Below, piece after piece: positions 1 through 11,131 of a stretch of 64,000 nt of DNA. Location of the stretch: contig JAVTVY010025124.1 of the NCBI GenBank assembly GCA_036873755.1, positions 1 through 64,000 on the forward strand. Reading direction: 5' to 3'. The DNA comes from Hanleya hanleyi. Lineage: Eukaryota; Mollusca; Polyplacophora; Lepidopleurida; Hanleyidae. The notes beneath the pieces were generated by a model that was not told the origin of the DNA, did no database searches, and was given only the letters and a program-made list of their open reading frames with translations. Positions within the stretch are counted from its first letter, which is position 1; each line of letters opens with the position of its first letter. The position numbers were made by a program, and so were the translations under genes.

Positions 1-60
1 GAGAGGGTCACCAATGTTACGTTCTTCGTGACCAAATTACGGAATCTTCCCATTGGATGA
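1..60 (+). pseudogene. C-terminal end of a C2H2-element ORF, cut by the window edge
   Basis: Nineteen codons and a TGA, nearly identical to the last codons of the ORF that ends at 1860. The shared segment includes the residues VTNVTFFVTKLRNLPIG. It is the end of the preceding unit of a 1.8-kb tandem repeat whose main part lies outside the window. The likely parent is a mobile element (see 937-1860). Only the end is visible, so coding status cannot be judged. Confidence 0.5.
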
Positions 61-936
61 ATGTATTCACCCATGCACTCATAGATACTCAGAATGCGCA
101 AACATCTATCTGAGGATATGTTGCCGTTACAGTATCTGGGCCTGCCCAATGACGATAGAACAAACGGTTGAGAGCGAACATGGCCAAAGCTGGAACTTCC
201 TGAAATGGCGACTTCTGATTGGACAAGAGCAGCCGAGAATACATCTAACGGGCAAGAAGGAAAATGACAGATACAGTGGCAAATGGCGGTCTCTGATTGA
301 ACAAGAGTCTTCTCGAATTGTAAGCATACCCAATGCAGCTACCCCAGCGTGGGTATGGTGTACTAGATTGATATTAAAATGATTGATCTCTCACCCTTGT
401 TGCTGTTGTTGTTTTTCTCTCATCTGTCTACATCATGGCGTTAAGGCGTAATACTAGGGTGTTAAGGCGTTGAGACGGGCGTTGACTGGCGTCACTGCAT
501 TTCGAAGAATTAGCGACAATTCCATGAAATATCTAGAAAATCAGAGATTTTGAGCTATTTCTTCAGGACGTTGAAGCGCTAAGCTTGGCGTTGGCTGGCG
601 TTGCTACAAGATGACACCTCACACGACGCATTCGGACCGCGGATGGTCCATCTCTACCCCAAACACCTTCCTTCACACCCTCAAAATGCTCACCTTGGCT
701 ATTACTCCTACTGATGACGTCCAATAATTCCGGACAGATATGGTATAATACATTTTGTTACAATTTTTTACATGTTACGGTGTGTAAGTAGACATGTGAC
801 AAGTACGCACCCGATTGTACAGGACAGCGATGCGCTGATTTGTGGGAAGGACAACGTAGGAGAGTTCTTGTGGGCTGCGGGGTTATTAAAGTGGCGGTAG
901 GTGGGAATGTTCAGCATTTTCTGATACGCAGCCGAC

Positions 937-1860
937 ATGTTCTCTTGTTCGACCTGCCTGAAGCCATTTACTCCCCCAGAAGATTTGCGACGGCACGAGT
1001 TCTCCATCCACAACGGCGCACGGTATACTTGTATAACTTGCGCACGGTCATTTAATCTGGAAGATGCTTTACTGCGCCACGAACGCTCACTCCACGAGGG
1101 CGCGATGGAACAATGTAATGAATGTGGTCAACTCTTCAAACGACTCGGTCAGTTAAGACGGCATCAGCGTTTGATTCATGATCCGTCACCACGGCATGAG
1201 CGACATCTTCGCACTAAAGAGGCACTCAGGAGGGTCAGACCCAGTGAAGATGAGCCCGGGGCGACAAATGCCACTGGTGATGCGAACACCGAGAGCCCGC
1301 CTATACCCACAGTTTAGAAGAGCCTAGATATCCAGCCGGTTCCTAGCATTACTGTTCCCAGTCATACGCCTGACGATATCGAACATTTTCTGGACGAGCC
1401 CATAAATGTTCCTAGCGATCTGTTAAACGAAAACCATTCAGTGAGTGACATCTATCGGCGCCATTTGCCCATGTTGCGGCTCTGTTTCCACCGTCATCGC
1501 CCTATTCAAGATATCTACAATTTCCGACTGACCGACCTCGCCCGTCTACGTAGCTGCGTGGAAGCCATCTTCAATGACCAAGCCACGGCCTTCAAATTAA
1601 ATATCGCTTTCGGGTACATCTTACGCCATAAGATGAAGGATCAACTGCGCTATTTCTATTCCAATGCCAACAACCAAGTGTACGACTATCCTTTCACCAT
1701 TACCAATCGTGCGTCACTGGAGACGATGCTGGAGAAAGTGGACACCGTGGATCCCTTGGAATGGGCCCATCAACAACGTTCCAACAGCAAGTGGACAGTG
1801 GAGAGGGTCACCAATGTTACCTTCTTCGTGACCAAATTACGAAATCTTCCCATTGGATGA
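937..1860 (+). pseudogene. three-finger C2H2 ORF with one internal stop; probable self-synthesising-element relic
   Basis: An open frame of about 307 codons broken only by TAG at 1315-1317; the same frame resumes at once and runs to TGA at 1858-1860. Residues 1-85 hold three C2H2 zinc fingers of the form C-x2-C-x12-H-x4-H. The distal part (from ~1441) has conserved-looking blocks AFKLNIAFGYIL and VTNVTFFVTKLRNLPIG. From memory of the family, C2H2 fingers followed by this block occur at the N terminus of protein-primed DNA polymerase B ORFs in Polinton/adintovirus-like elements; no polymerase domain follows here. It could be a truncated element ORF or a derived short gene. No introns or neighbours suggest a host role. 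The element assignment is an inference with moderate doubt. Confidence 0.5.
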
Positions 1861-2429
1861 ATGTATGCACCAATGCACTGATAGATACTCAGAATGCGCA
1901 AACAACTATCTGAGGATATGTTGCCGTTACAGTATCTTGGCCTGCCCGATGACGATAGAGCAAACGGTTGAGAGCGAACATGGCCGAAGATGGAACTTTC
2001 TGAAATGGCGACTTCTGACTGGACAAGAGCAGCCGAGAATGACAGATACAGAGCCAAATGGTGGTCTCTGATTGGCCAAGAGTCTTCTCGAATTATAAAC
2101 ATACCCAACGCGGCTCTCCCAGCGTGGGTATGATGTAACATTGAGGGGAATAAACTATATGAAAAACTTGTTGTTGTTGTTGTTGTTCTTTATTCTGTCA
2201 TCTTTGTTGTTGTTGTTTTTCTCTCATCTGTCTACATCATGGCGTCAAAGCGTAATGCTGGCGTCGAGGCGTAACGACGGGCGTCACTGCATTTCGATGT
2301 ATTGGTGGCAATTCCATCAAAATCAGAGCTTTTGGGTTAATTCATCAGGGCATTGAAGCGTTGAGCTTGGCGTTGGTGGGCGTTACTACAAGATGCCACA
2401 TCACACGACGCATTCGGACTAAGGGTGGT

Positions 2430-3082
2430 GCGTTGCTATGCAACCTTTATATAATTCGTTGTAAACTTTGTAATCCAATTATGTAAAAATGCTCAGATCA
2501 CTGAGAGTAGGAGTGTGGCCAACTTTGCTTGTTGAATCTGGCAATTTATGAAATGTCTGCCAATACTCTGTCTATGCTAATCAAGAGAACCAGCTATTTT
2601 GACGAGTATATATTCACATATTTAAAGACCAAATTTCAAGATTTTAAATCTTGCATCTACATTATACCTGATACCAAGTAAGATAAATCAAGATAATCAA
2701 TTCCAAGATGGTCATCTTCAAGATACTCAACTCCAAGATATTCAAATCCCAAGATTTCACAGTTCAACAGTAATGTGGATTTGAGAACAAAAATCTCAAT
2801 AGCTCAGGCATCAGGAATACAAGAAATTATAAACCATAGCAGAAAATTTCGCAGAAAGATTCGTAAAAATTATCCGATAAAGTACAACAACAACTCGTGT
2901 TGCTACAGTTCCCTGTCGCAAAGTTGATTATGTCACGCCTAGACTGTATTTTTATAGACTTAATATAATCGCCGGAGTACACACGTTATGATTTTACAAT
3001 TTGTGATAAGTGTATGCATTAAAGAATCCTGAAATTCATTAGTCGGTTTGCTGTTCTCCTACTTATTGTATACTCGGAAAAT
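2430..3082. repeat. 653-bp interspersed repeat, copy 1 (possible LTR)
   Basis: Near-identical and equal in length to 5840-6492, in the same orientation. Both begin GCGTTGCTAT and end ACTCGGAAAAT, and both carry ATTAAA close to the 3' end. The length, direct orientation and a poly(A)-like signal fit a long terminal repeat. However, TG...CA ends, a primer-binding site and a matching target duplication are not seen. It abuts the 1.8-kb repeat on its left. Confidence 0.75.
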
Positions 3083-4045
3083 GTTGAATGTTGAAAACGA
3101 ACGACACGCTAGTCCAGGCGGATGCTCCCTCACGAATGCTTCACATTGATACCTCACTTGACTCCATCGGACCAATAGCGGCCCACCCAAACCCCAAAAC
3201 GTCTATTTCCATTCCCTTTTCTCACAATTCCCTGCCTGTGCATGCGCAGAATGTTGAACACGGACGACACGCTAGTCCAGGCGGATGCTCCTGCACGGAT
3301 GCTTCGCATTGATACCTCACTCGACTCCATCGGACCCCGAGTGGCTCACCTAGACCCCAAAACGTCTATTTCCATGCCCTTTTCTCAAAATTCCCTGTCT
3401 GCACATGCGCAGAATGTTGAACACGGACGACACACTAGTCCAGGTGGATGCTCCCTCACGTATGCTTCACATTGATACCTCACTCAACTCCATTGGACCA
3501 CGAGTGGCCCACCTAGACCCCAAAACGTCTATTTCCATACTCTTTTCTCACAATTCCCTGTCTGCCCATGCGCAGAATGTTTAAAACGAGCGACACACCA
3601 GTCCAGGCGGATGCTCCCTCACGAATGCTTCACATTGATACCTCATTCGACTCCATAGGCCCACTAGTGGCCCACCTTGACCCCAAAACGTCTATTTCCA
3701 TACCCTTTTCCCACAATTCCCTGTCGGCACATGCGCAGAATGTTGAACACGGACGACACACTGGTCCAGCTGGATGCTCCCTCACGTATGCTTCACATTG
3801 ATACCTCATACGACTCCATCGGATTACCAGTTTCCCACCTCGACCTCAAAACGTCTATTTCCATACACTTTGTCTACCGCGCATGCGCAGATTGACGTCG
3901 GTTCCACGTCAAACCCAGCCCGTCGGATGCTCCCTCACGTATGCTTCACATTGATACCTCACTCGACCCAATCGGCCCACAAGGGGCTGACCTAGACCCC
4001 AAAACGACCACCCAGCGCTATTTACCCATTACGCATGCGCACAGT
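3083..4045. repeat. ~162-bp tandem array, about six units
   Basis: The word CATGCGCAGA recurs at 3241, 3404, 3568 and 3730, and CATGCGC again at 3882 and 4034, giving periods of 163, 164, 162, 152 and 152 bp. Units share the blocks GACGACACGCTAGTCCAGG, GATGCTCCCTCACG and CCCCAAAACGTCTATTTCCA. Apparent reading frames here are by-products of the repeat. The array begins directly after the 653-bp repeat. Confidence 0.9.
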
Positions 4046-4239
4046 GACTTTTTCAAAAATATTCAACCAATCGCTTCGAGACCCTGCCCATCATGTTTTT
4101 CGTGGCGAGACGTAGACTGGACCCAGCCCCTGTTTCATAATGTATTTTAAACTGGAAACAAGAGGAAGTAACTCTGCCTATTAAGAAATGCTTGAAACAG
4201 GGACTGGACGCAACGTCACAAGGGAGCTAACTTTGCAAG

Positions 4240-4270
4240 AAAAAATGCACAATATACTGTGCATTTTTTG
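4240..4270. repeat. short perfect hairpin
   Basis: An 11-nt stem AAAAAATGCAC pairs with GTGCATTTTTT across an 8-nt loop. It could be a terminal hairpin or a remnant of a foldback element; nothing nearby decides this. Confidence 0.6.
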
Positions 4271-5394
4271 TCACCAATGAAAACTCCGTATTCTGACCCC
4301 GCCCCCAACTCAAAGGATTTGATTGGTTCGTTCATATACGCACGCTGGAAGCAATGCGTTCATGTGACGTCAACAATGAGAATAACGTTACTACCATGAC
4401 CTCAACAATGGGAATGACGTTACTGCCGAGACGTCACAGTGTGGCATTAGAATGAAATTGATACAAATGTTGCGACCGAAGGTAAAAACATGTCAATCGT
4501 CCAAACTAACCACACCTCCAGATGGAATCTTTACACGACGAAACCCATTCACCAAGCCTCGATCCGTTTTCCGCTTTTTACAAACAGCTCCAAATCTAAT
4601 CTCACCCACAGGCAACAAAAATGTAATAAGCTGTTACATTATTATGCGCGCAGTGTATTACGCGAAACATGTCACATAATTTATTTTCTAACTGTGCAGT
4701 TATGTCAACCATGCCATTATACATTTCAATTATGTCATGAATAACATCAGTACGGTATTATATCAAGACAAACGCAAACGAACTCTTTTTGGATAGAGCA
4801 GTTTTACAAAATTTACAGAGCTGTGACGCGGCTTAGCAACACAATGGCGGACTTTTCATTGAAAAAATGACGTGGATGGGAGGGATAGGTATCTATGACT
4901 ACAACCTGAAAATAGAACCGGTACGTTCTTTCATTCATGCATTATCCATCACGCGCTGGTGATCCATGCCAATCAAAACGCCAAACCAATGGAATATCAT
5001 CGAATCATACGAACTGTTCCTTCCGTTCTACATTTTTATTACGGTGGGGCAGAGATCATTCCTGCAGCCGTTTAGACGAAAGGTATATGCAATCGAAGCC
5101 AGGAGATTGGACGAAACCCATCAAATCGTCCAGTCTCTATATTAAAAATATTTTTTTCATTTTATTTATTTATTTATCAAACGTATATATTTATTAAAGA
5201 TCATTTTATTATGATTAAATAGTACATATGAAATAGAGACTCGTCCAGTCTAGGCGAGACGTGAAAAACAAAACCAAACAACCCATATCGCAATCACCAG
5301 GAGTAAATTTCCCATTAAGTTCAACATTGACCAGTAGACCAGTATGGGCCATATGGTAGACATATATATGCTATTTTCAACCTTGGTTTGTAGC
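4271..5394. other. non-coding stretch with a small duplication
   Basis: No credible gene. At 4371-4437 a ~33-bp unit (CAACAATGRGAATRACGTTACT) occurs twice, with TGACGTCA-type words nearby. The motif TCGTCCAGTCT appears at ~5127 and ~5242 on either side of an A/T-rich core. Confidence 0.5.
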
Positions 5395-5600
5395 CTATAA
5401 TTCGTGGTCTAATGGTAGAGCGTCGGCCTCTAGATAAAGCGACCGGGATTCAATTCCCACTAGAACTCTAGTACTTACATGTACAGTATATCCCAGGGTC
5501 CATAGATGCATTCCATGCATTTTTCCCCGTGGGATTATTTTCTGTCCGCGGAGGCAGACCGCATCACCGCCAGACCGCGAAGGAATTCGAGGTCAAAGGT
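5395..5600 (+). mobile_element. tRNA-derived SINE head (probable)
   Basis: A box A-like segment at 5404-5421 (TGGTCTAATGGTAGAGCG) and a box B-like segment at 5445-5457 (GGGATTCAATTCC) are spaced as in a tRNA. The flanks do not form an acceptor stem, so this is a tRNA-related repeat head rather than a working tRNA gene. The 3' limit is not clear. Confidence 0.55.
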
Positions 5601-5839
5601 TGCCGGAGCTATAGTGCACTCTGTTCCCAGTCAATTATAAAACTTGGCACCCAGCCAATGCTGATGCAACCCATAACCTCCACCACAACGCCACCTGTCG
5701 CCACAGAGATTTACCTCCCCCCGGCAAAATATGACTTTAAATCGGTAGACTATACTACTTTCTTAAGTTCAATTAATTGTCGGGTTTCCGTTGATCAATA
5801 AACTTTAAAAAGTATGAATATCTAGATGTGACCTCTTCT

Positions 5840-6492
5840 GCGTTGCTATAAAACCTATATATAATTGGTTGTAAACTTTGTAATCCAATTATGTAAAAAT
5901 GCACAGATCACTGAGAGTAGGAGTGTGGCCAACTTTGCTTGTTGAATCTGGCAATTTATGAAATGTCTGTCAATACTCTGTCTATGCTAATCAAGAGAAC
6001 CAGCTATTTTGACGAGTATATATTCACATATTTAAAGGCCAAATTTCAAGATTTTAAATCTTGCATCTACATTATACCTGATACCAAGTAAGATAAATCA
6101 AGATAATCAATACCAAGATGGTCATCTTCAAGATACTCAACTCCAAGATATTCAAATCCCAAGATTTCACAGTTCAACAGTAATGTGGATTTGAGAACAA
6201 AAATCTCAATAGCTCAGGCATCAGGAATACAAGAAATTATAAACCATAGCAGAAAATTTCGCAGAAAGATTCGTAAAAATTATCCGATAAAGTACACCAA
6301 CAACTCGTGTTGCTACAGTTCCCTGTCGCAAAGTTGATTATGTCACGCCTAGACTGTATTTATATAGACTTAATATAATCGCCGGAGTACACACGTTATG
6401 ATTTTACAATTTGTGATAAGTGTATGCATTAAAGAATCCTGAAATTCATTAGTCGGTTTGCTGTTCTCCAACTTATTGTATACTCGGAAAAT
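5840..6492. repeat. 653-bp interspersed repeat, copy 2
   Basis: Partner of 2430-3082, differing at only a small number of positions over its whole length. The sequence on either side differs from that of copy 1, so this may be the second LTR of a non-autonomous element or an independent insertion. Confidence 0.75.
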
Positions 6493-6750
6493 ATGGCGGT
6501 ATCTCGATGAAATTCATGCCTTGTTTCCAGCAAACAAACACACTGACATCAAGAACTAGCTGGCCGTTTTCTCGCTGGCCGTTTGGATGAGCAAGCTGGG
6601 CGACTTTGGGAATAGGGTACGAATATTCACAGCCGAAGAAAAGTAAATACACACAAACCTAATCCCATTTAAACGTGGCCTAAAAATATTGATAGGAAAA
6701 TAGGTCCATACTCCATGTAAGAGAGCACGAGATTGGCCCATTACCCCTCC
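6493..6750. other. unassigned
   Basis: No gene or recognised repeat seen. It separates the 653-bp repeat from the GACAGT/GACACT array. Confidence 0.4.
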
Positions 6751-6754
6751 TTGT

Positions 6755-7600
6755 AAGACGACAATGTAAAAACGACACTTTGAAAGATATGTATATTATG
6801 TACAGTTTCTCTCGACAGGGCCATTACCCCTTTCCATAAGACGACAGTGTTAAACCGACACATGTGAGGTACCCGGACTATTCTCCTCCCAGGACGATTT
6901 TCTATAACGACACTCTAAAACGACACTTTCACTGAATCATCTAAGAACAGCCATGCTTAGAAATGTTGTCAGTGTCATTCTTACTTCTAAGATGACAGTG
7001 CTAAAAAGACACCTATGGCGGACTAGCACCACTCTTCACCCAAAACGACAGTCTAAAAACGACACTTTGAAAGCGATGTATATTTTTTAAAGCGACAGTT
7101 TAAAAGCGACACTTCATCAGATATGTATATTTGATAAAGCGACAGTCTATAAACGACACTTCATCAGATATGTATATTTACCCCTTTCCATAAGACGACA
7201 GTGTTAAAACGACACATGTGAGGTACCCGGACTATTCTCCTCCCAAGACGATTTTATATAACGACACTCTAAAACGACACTCTCACTGAATCATCTAAGA
7301 ACTGTCATGCTTAGAAATATCGTCAGGCTCATTCTTACTTCTAAGATGACAGTGCTAAAAGGACACCTATGGCGGACTAGCACCACTCTTCACCCAAAAC
7401 GACAGTCTAAAAACGACACTTTGAAAGCGATGTATATTTTTTAAGGCGACAGTCTAAAAGCGACATTTCATCAGATATGTATATTTTATAAAGCGACAGT
7501 CTATAAATGACACTTCATCAGATATGTATATTTTATAAAGCGACAGCCTAAAAACGACATTATTTCTCTATACTTTCCATGATGACAGAGTGTAGGGACA
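6755..7600. repeat. array of degenerate GACAGT...AAACGACACT repeats with a ~356-bp higher-order duplication
   Basis: Short modules of the form CGACAGT-(c)taaaa-CGACACT recur many times, spaced by words such as ATCAGATATGTATATTT. A larger unit is duplicated: the block TACCCCTTTCCATAAGACG occurs at ~6825 and ~7181, and both copies continue for several hundred bases. No coding potential is visible. Confidence 0.85.
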
Positions 7601-7619
7601 CTCTCATATTAAAGATAGC

Positions 7620-8620
7620 TATCCCGTTCGAGGGTCCAAATTGGTTATTTTTTTATTTCTTCATTTAAATATTCACTATTTCGTCTAACATTTGGTGAAA
7701 AAATGAAATCAAAATTCTGATTAGAAGTGCTTCAATATTAGGATTAAACATTTATTTTCTGAGGCACTGGAAAAATCAAACAGATTGCCTTATAGGTGGT
7801 CCGGTATCCAGCTGGGAAGAGATTAACCTTTCACACGACTGTCTATTGTAAGTCGTTAATAGCTGCCTGAGTGTGTATTGTATTGTTAATTGACTCGCTG
7901 GAACTGGCCACCCTAATAGTCTGTCGTAAGAATAGAACAGCAGATTGCATGGGCTTAGCTACTGTTATTTTTGTCTGTTAAATTTCCCTTTCCAAAACTC
8001 ATTTCCGCAGTATTTTGTTAAGCTAATTACCTAGAAATCCTACTCATTTACATTAATCTACTCCATTCTGATCAAAACCATGCAAACATCCGTATTTTTG
8101 TTTCTATTTATAACATATACAGATGCAAGTGTACTCAACGCAGTGACACTTCACTCAGACACCCGCCGTGAAGTGATCAACACAGGTGTGAACATTTCTC
8201 AGCTGAACAAGTTTTAGCAAGTTTTTAAAATTTAAATTGGATGTTAAACCGCCTTGATGAATAAACCTTAGCGTAATAGTTATCCAAAATAAACAGGAAT
8301 TCGAGTAGGTCTCATAAGACAGATTAAAAATGTATTTGACAATAGAATTCAAGCAAAAAATTAGGATTAATTCATCAAATGTATAGATGGACACATTTTG
8401 CCCGATTTCTAGCCTTTCATTTTTTTTTACAAAATCCGAGATTTAAACGTTTATTTCTCGAAAAATATCCATGCTACGCTTTTGAAATTTGGCATGCTTG
8501 TTACTTATAAGGTGGCCTAGTACATTTCAACTCACTTTTTGTAAGTTCGGCTCAGTTTTTTAATTATTCAACTTTTAAGATAAATGACGGTAAAATAGTA
8601 CGTTTTTTAATTTGTTTTAG
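7620..8620. other. A/T-rich non-coding stretch
   Basis: No supported gene, RNA or repeat was recognised here. Confidence 0.4.
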
Positions 8621-8623
8621 TCA

Positions 8624-8759
8624 AATTACAAGCGTCTAGTCCGTCATTCATAATCCAGCCGTCGTCCATTAGAGAATATCCGCGTCCATAATCCAAAGAC
8701 CTATTCCATTTTCCATATAACAGTATTAGCACCAAATTCAAAAAGACAATCATAGTATA
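8624..8759 (-). mobile_element. 3'-terminal fragment of the Penelope-like element
   Basis: Nearly identical to 17200-17335, the 3' tail of the element at 17.2-18.6 kb. On the minus strand it ends with the shared sequence ACTAGACGCTTGTAA. Only the last ~135 bp are present, as expected for a strongly 5'-truncated retroelement copy. Confidence 0.8.
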
Positions 8760-9236
8760 GCTGTAAAAACAAACCCAGGCAAGAAAATGAGATAAAGTTT
8801 ACTAGTTCGAGTTGTCTCCTATCAAGGTATAGCATCAAAGTTAAAACAAGATCAACCGTTTTCATGAAATTTCAATTGAAAAATGGACGCTATTGTTTTC
8901 ATTTGAATTTTTAAAAAAAATGGAATATTTTCTAAACAGTAGTAGTGTCGGTTACACAATTCATACCGTTGGAATCCCTACGATGTACGCTTCTATAAAA
9001 TTAATAGTTTATTATGGTTATCTTGTATATTTATTGATACAGAAGACAAATTGTCACGGGGGGTGAAAAATACTGCCTCTAACGGGGTAGCTATCCTTCA
9101 ATGGAATATAACAGCGATACTCTCAAATATTGTCAGGCTTAACTTATATCCCAGATCACGATACATTGCACCTACATTCACACTAAATGAAATAACATAC
9201 TGTCAAATCGACTGTGAAAGCGATGCTACAGAGTAA
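8760..9236. other. unassigned
   Basis: A/T-rich sequence with no recognised gene or repeat; the minisatellite starts at its right edge. Confidence 0.4.
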
Positions 9237-9665
9237 TGTACGTCAAGTCCAGTGTCTTAAGCGGGGTTAGGGAGCAATGTCCAGCTCACCGAGGGTGAGA
9301 GCAGGATTAGCGAGGTACGTTTGCCAATAGTTGTCTTTAAGCAGGGTTAGGGAGCATTGTACATGTATTCCAATATAGAAGGCAGGTTATCGAACAATGT
9401 ATCTGTATTCCAATCTCAAAGCGGTTTAAAGGAAGAATGTATGTTAATTCCACTATCAAATTGTCCTTATGCATCAATCTACCGGCAGTCCACTGTAAAA
9501 TGGAGTAAAGGAGGAATGAAAATAAATAGTAGTCCTCAATCGGCGTTACAGACGATTGTACCAGCAGTCCTGCAATGAGTCGCGTTAGTCACCAATGTAC
9601 TTGTAGTACATATCCTTACCGGTGTTGGAGAATGATGTGATTGAAGTTCAGTGTCAAAGCGGTGT
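9237..9665. repeat. ~40-bp minisatellite, left part
   Basis: Imperfect tandem copies of a ~40-bp unit containing AGCGGTGTTAGGGAGGAATG and a GAAGTCCAGTGTC-like segment. The array stops inside a unit (AAGCGGTGT) where the MITE begins and resumes at 11132 with GGGAGGAATG, so one array was split by the insertion. Confidence 0.85.
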
Positions 9666-9667
9666 TA

Positions 9668-11129
9668 AGCCCAAGTCCCACTTAAGCGAAAATGTTTACG
9701 AAACTTTGCGATGTATTGGTCGTAATGTTTCGTAATAAATCGCTTTACAAAAGCCGATTTTTCCCGTCATTTGGGGCGAATAGATACATGTTTTACGAAT
9801 AATTACGACTGTTTGCGATGCAGTTACAAAGAAATACGATACTTTTACGACAGTTAGCGATATTCGCACCCAAATTTAGGCGAATCAGAGCGAAACAGTT
9901 GCGAATATGTGCGATGTATTTGCGAACATTTACGAAGTGCATACGACTACTTGCCATTATTTCACGATGTCTTGCGAAGGTTTTACGACGTTTTTAGGAC
10001 GTTGTTATGACAGGTTGGGTCAAATATTTACGATTTCTTCGTATACAATCGTTTCCTAAGTAAAGCCCAAGTCCCACTTAGGCGAATTCCTTTACGAAGC
10101 TTGACGATTTAAGATCGTAAGTATTGGTAAGATTCTCGCAAGCTATTCGTAAAGACATTCGCCAATTTCAAAATGTTAAAAAAATTCGCCAAGCAATGCG
10201 ATTTTGCCTTAAGTCTCAAATATTCGTAATTTTATCGTAAACAATCGTAAGTCGTCGTAACTACGTTGTAGTGCATCGTAATTAAGTCGTAATTTAATCG
10301 CCTTATTTGTAACAGTTCCGTTAATAATCGTCAAGAGAAAAATAAACACTAATAGTTACGATAACTTACGACAGGAAACGATGGTATACGAAGTAATCGT
10401 AAACATTTTACCCAAACTGTCATAACAACGTCGTAAAGACGTCGTCAATCCTTCGTACGTTCTCGCGAGACATCGTGAAATAATGGCAAGTAGTCGTATG
10501 CACTTCGTAAATGTTCGCAAATACATCGCACATATTCGCAACTGTATCGCACTGATTCGCTTAAATTTGGGTGCGAATATCGCTAACTGTTGTAAAAGTA
10601 TCGTATTTCTTTGTAACTGCATCGCAAACAGTCGTAATTACTCGTAAAACATGTCGTATCTATTCGCCCCAAATGACGGGAAAACCGGTTTTTGTAAAGC
10701 GATTTATTACGAAACATTACGACCAATACATCGCAAAGTTTCGTAAGCAACTTCGCTTAAGTGGGACTTGGGCTTTATCGTAACTATTAGTATTTATTTT
10801 TCATTTGACGATTATTAACGGAACTGTTACCAATAAGGCGATTAAATTATGACTTAATTACGATGCATTACAACGTAGTTACGACGACTTACGATAAAAT
10901 TACGAATATTTGAGACTTAAGGCAAAATCGCATTTCTTGGCGAATTTTTTGAACATTTTGAAATTGACGCGGCGATAAAACCGTGGCGACGATTTTCTTA
11001 CGAATTGAAGCGATGGCTTACGAATCATGGCGAATGTCTTTACGAATAGCTTGCGAGAATCTTACCAATACTTACGATCTTAAATCGGCAAGTTTCGTAA
11101 AGGAATTCGCCTAAGTGGGACTTGGGCTT
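9668..11129 (-). mobile_element. outer MITE, interrupted by a copy of itself
   Basis: The ends are terminal inverted repeats (AGCCCAAGTCCCACTTA at the left, complement at the right) with a TA target duplication at 9666-9667 and 11130-11131. Without the inner insertion the element is about 745 bp (9668-10060 plus 10778-11129) and corresponds to the reverse complement of the inner copy. The interior is exceptionally rich in TCGTAA/TTACGA words and encodes nothing. TIRs and a TA duplication suggest a Tc1/mariner-type MITE; no transposase is present. Confidence 0.85.
10063..10775 (+). mobile_element. inner MITE, inverted copy inserted in the outer MITE
   Basis: A 713-bp intact copy starting AAGCCCAAGTCCCACTTA and ending with its complement, flanked by TA at 10061-10062 and 10776-10777. 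It lies in the opposite orientation to the outer copy, which gives the a-b-a'-b' pattern of interlocking inverted repeats. The outer copy resumes with TCGTAACTATTAG immediately after the right TA, showing that the insertion was clean. Confidence 0.85.
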
Positions 11130-11131
11130 TA

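Larger units (their letters stand above)
1..2429. repeat. 1.8-kb tandem repeat, one full and one partial unit
   Basis: Bases 1-647 align with 1801-2429 at exactly 1800 bp offset at the start, covering an ORF end, its downstream region and a stretch rich in ggcgtt words. Copy 1 has an extra ~23 bp near 240-265. Similarity stops where the 653-bp repeat begins at 2430. The repeat carries the C2H2 ORF at 937-1860, so an array of this element probably extends left of the window. Confidence 0.8.

Noticed and set aside
3088..4150. Series of overlapping ~75-residue ORFs with similar sequences
   Set aside because: Each is one unit of the 162-bp tandem array; similarity reflects DNA repetition, not a gene family.
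5401..5475. Functional tRNA gene
   Set aside because: Box A and box B are present but the flanks do not pair as an acceptor stem, and repeat-like sequence follows; a SINE head fits better.
10356..10622. 88-residue basic ORF within the MITE
   Set aside because: It lies across the centre of a non-coding inverted-repeat element made of TCGTAA-type words; composition explains the open frame.
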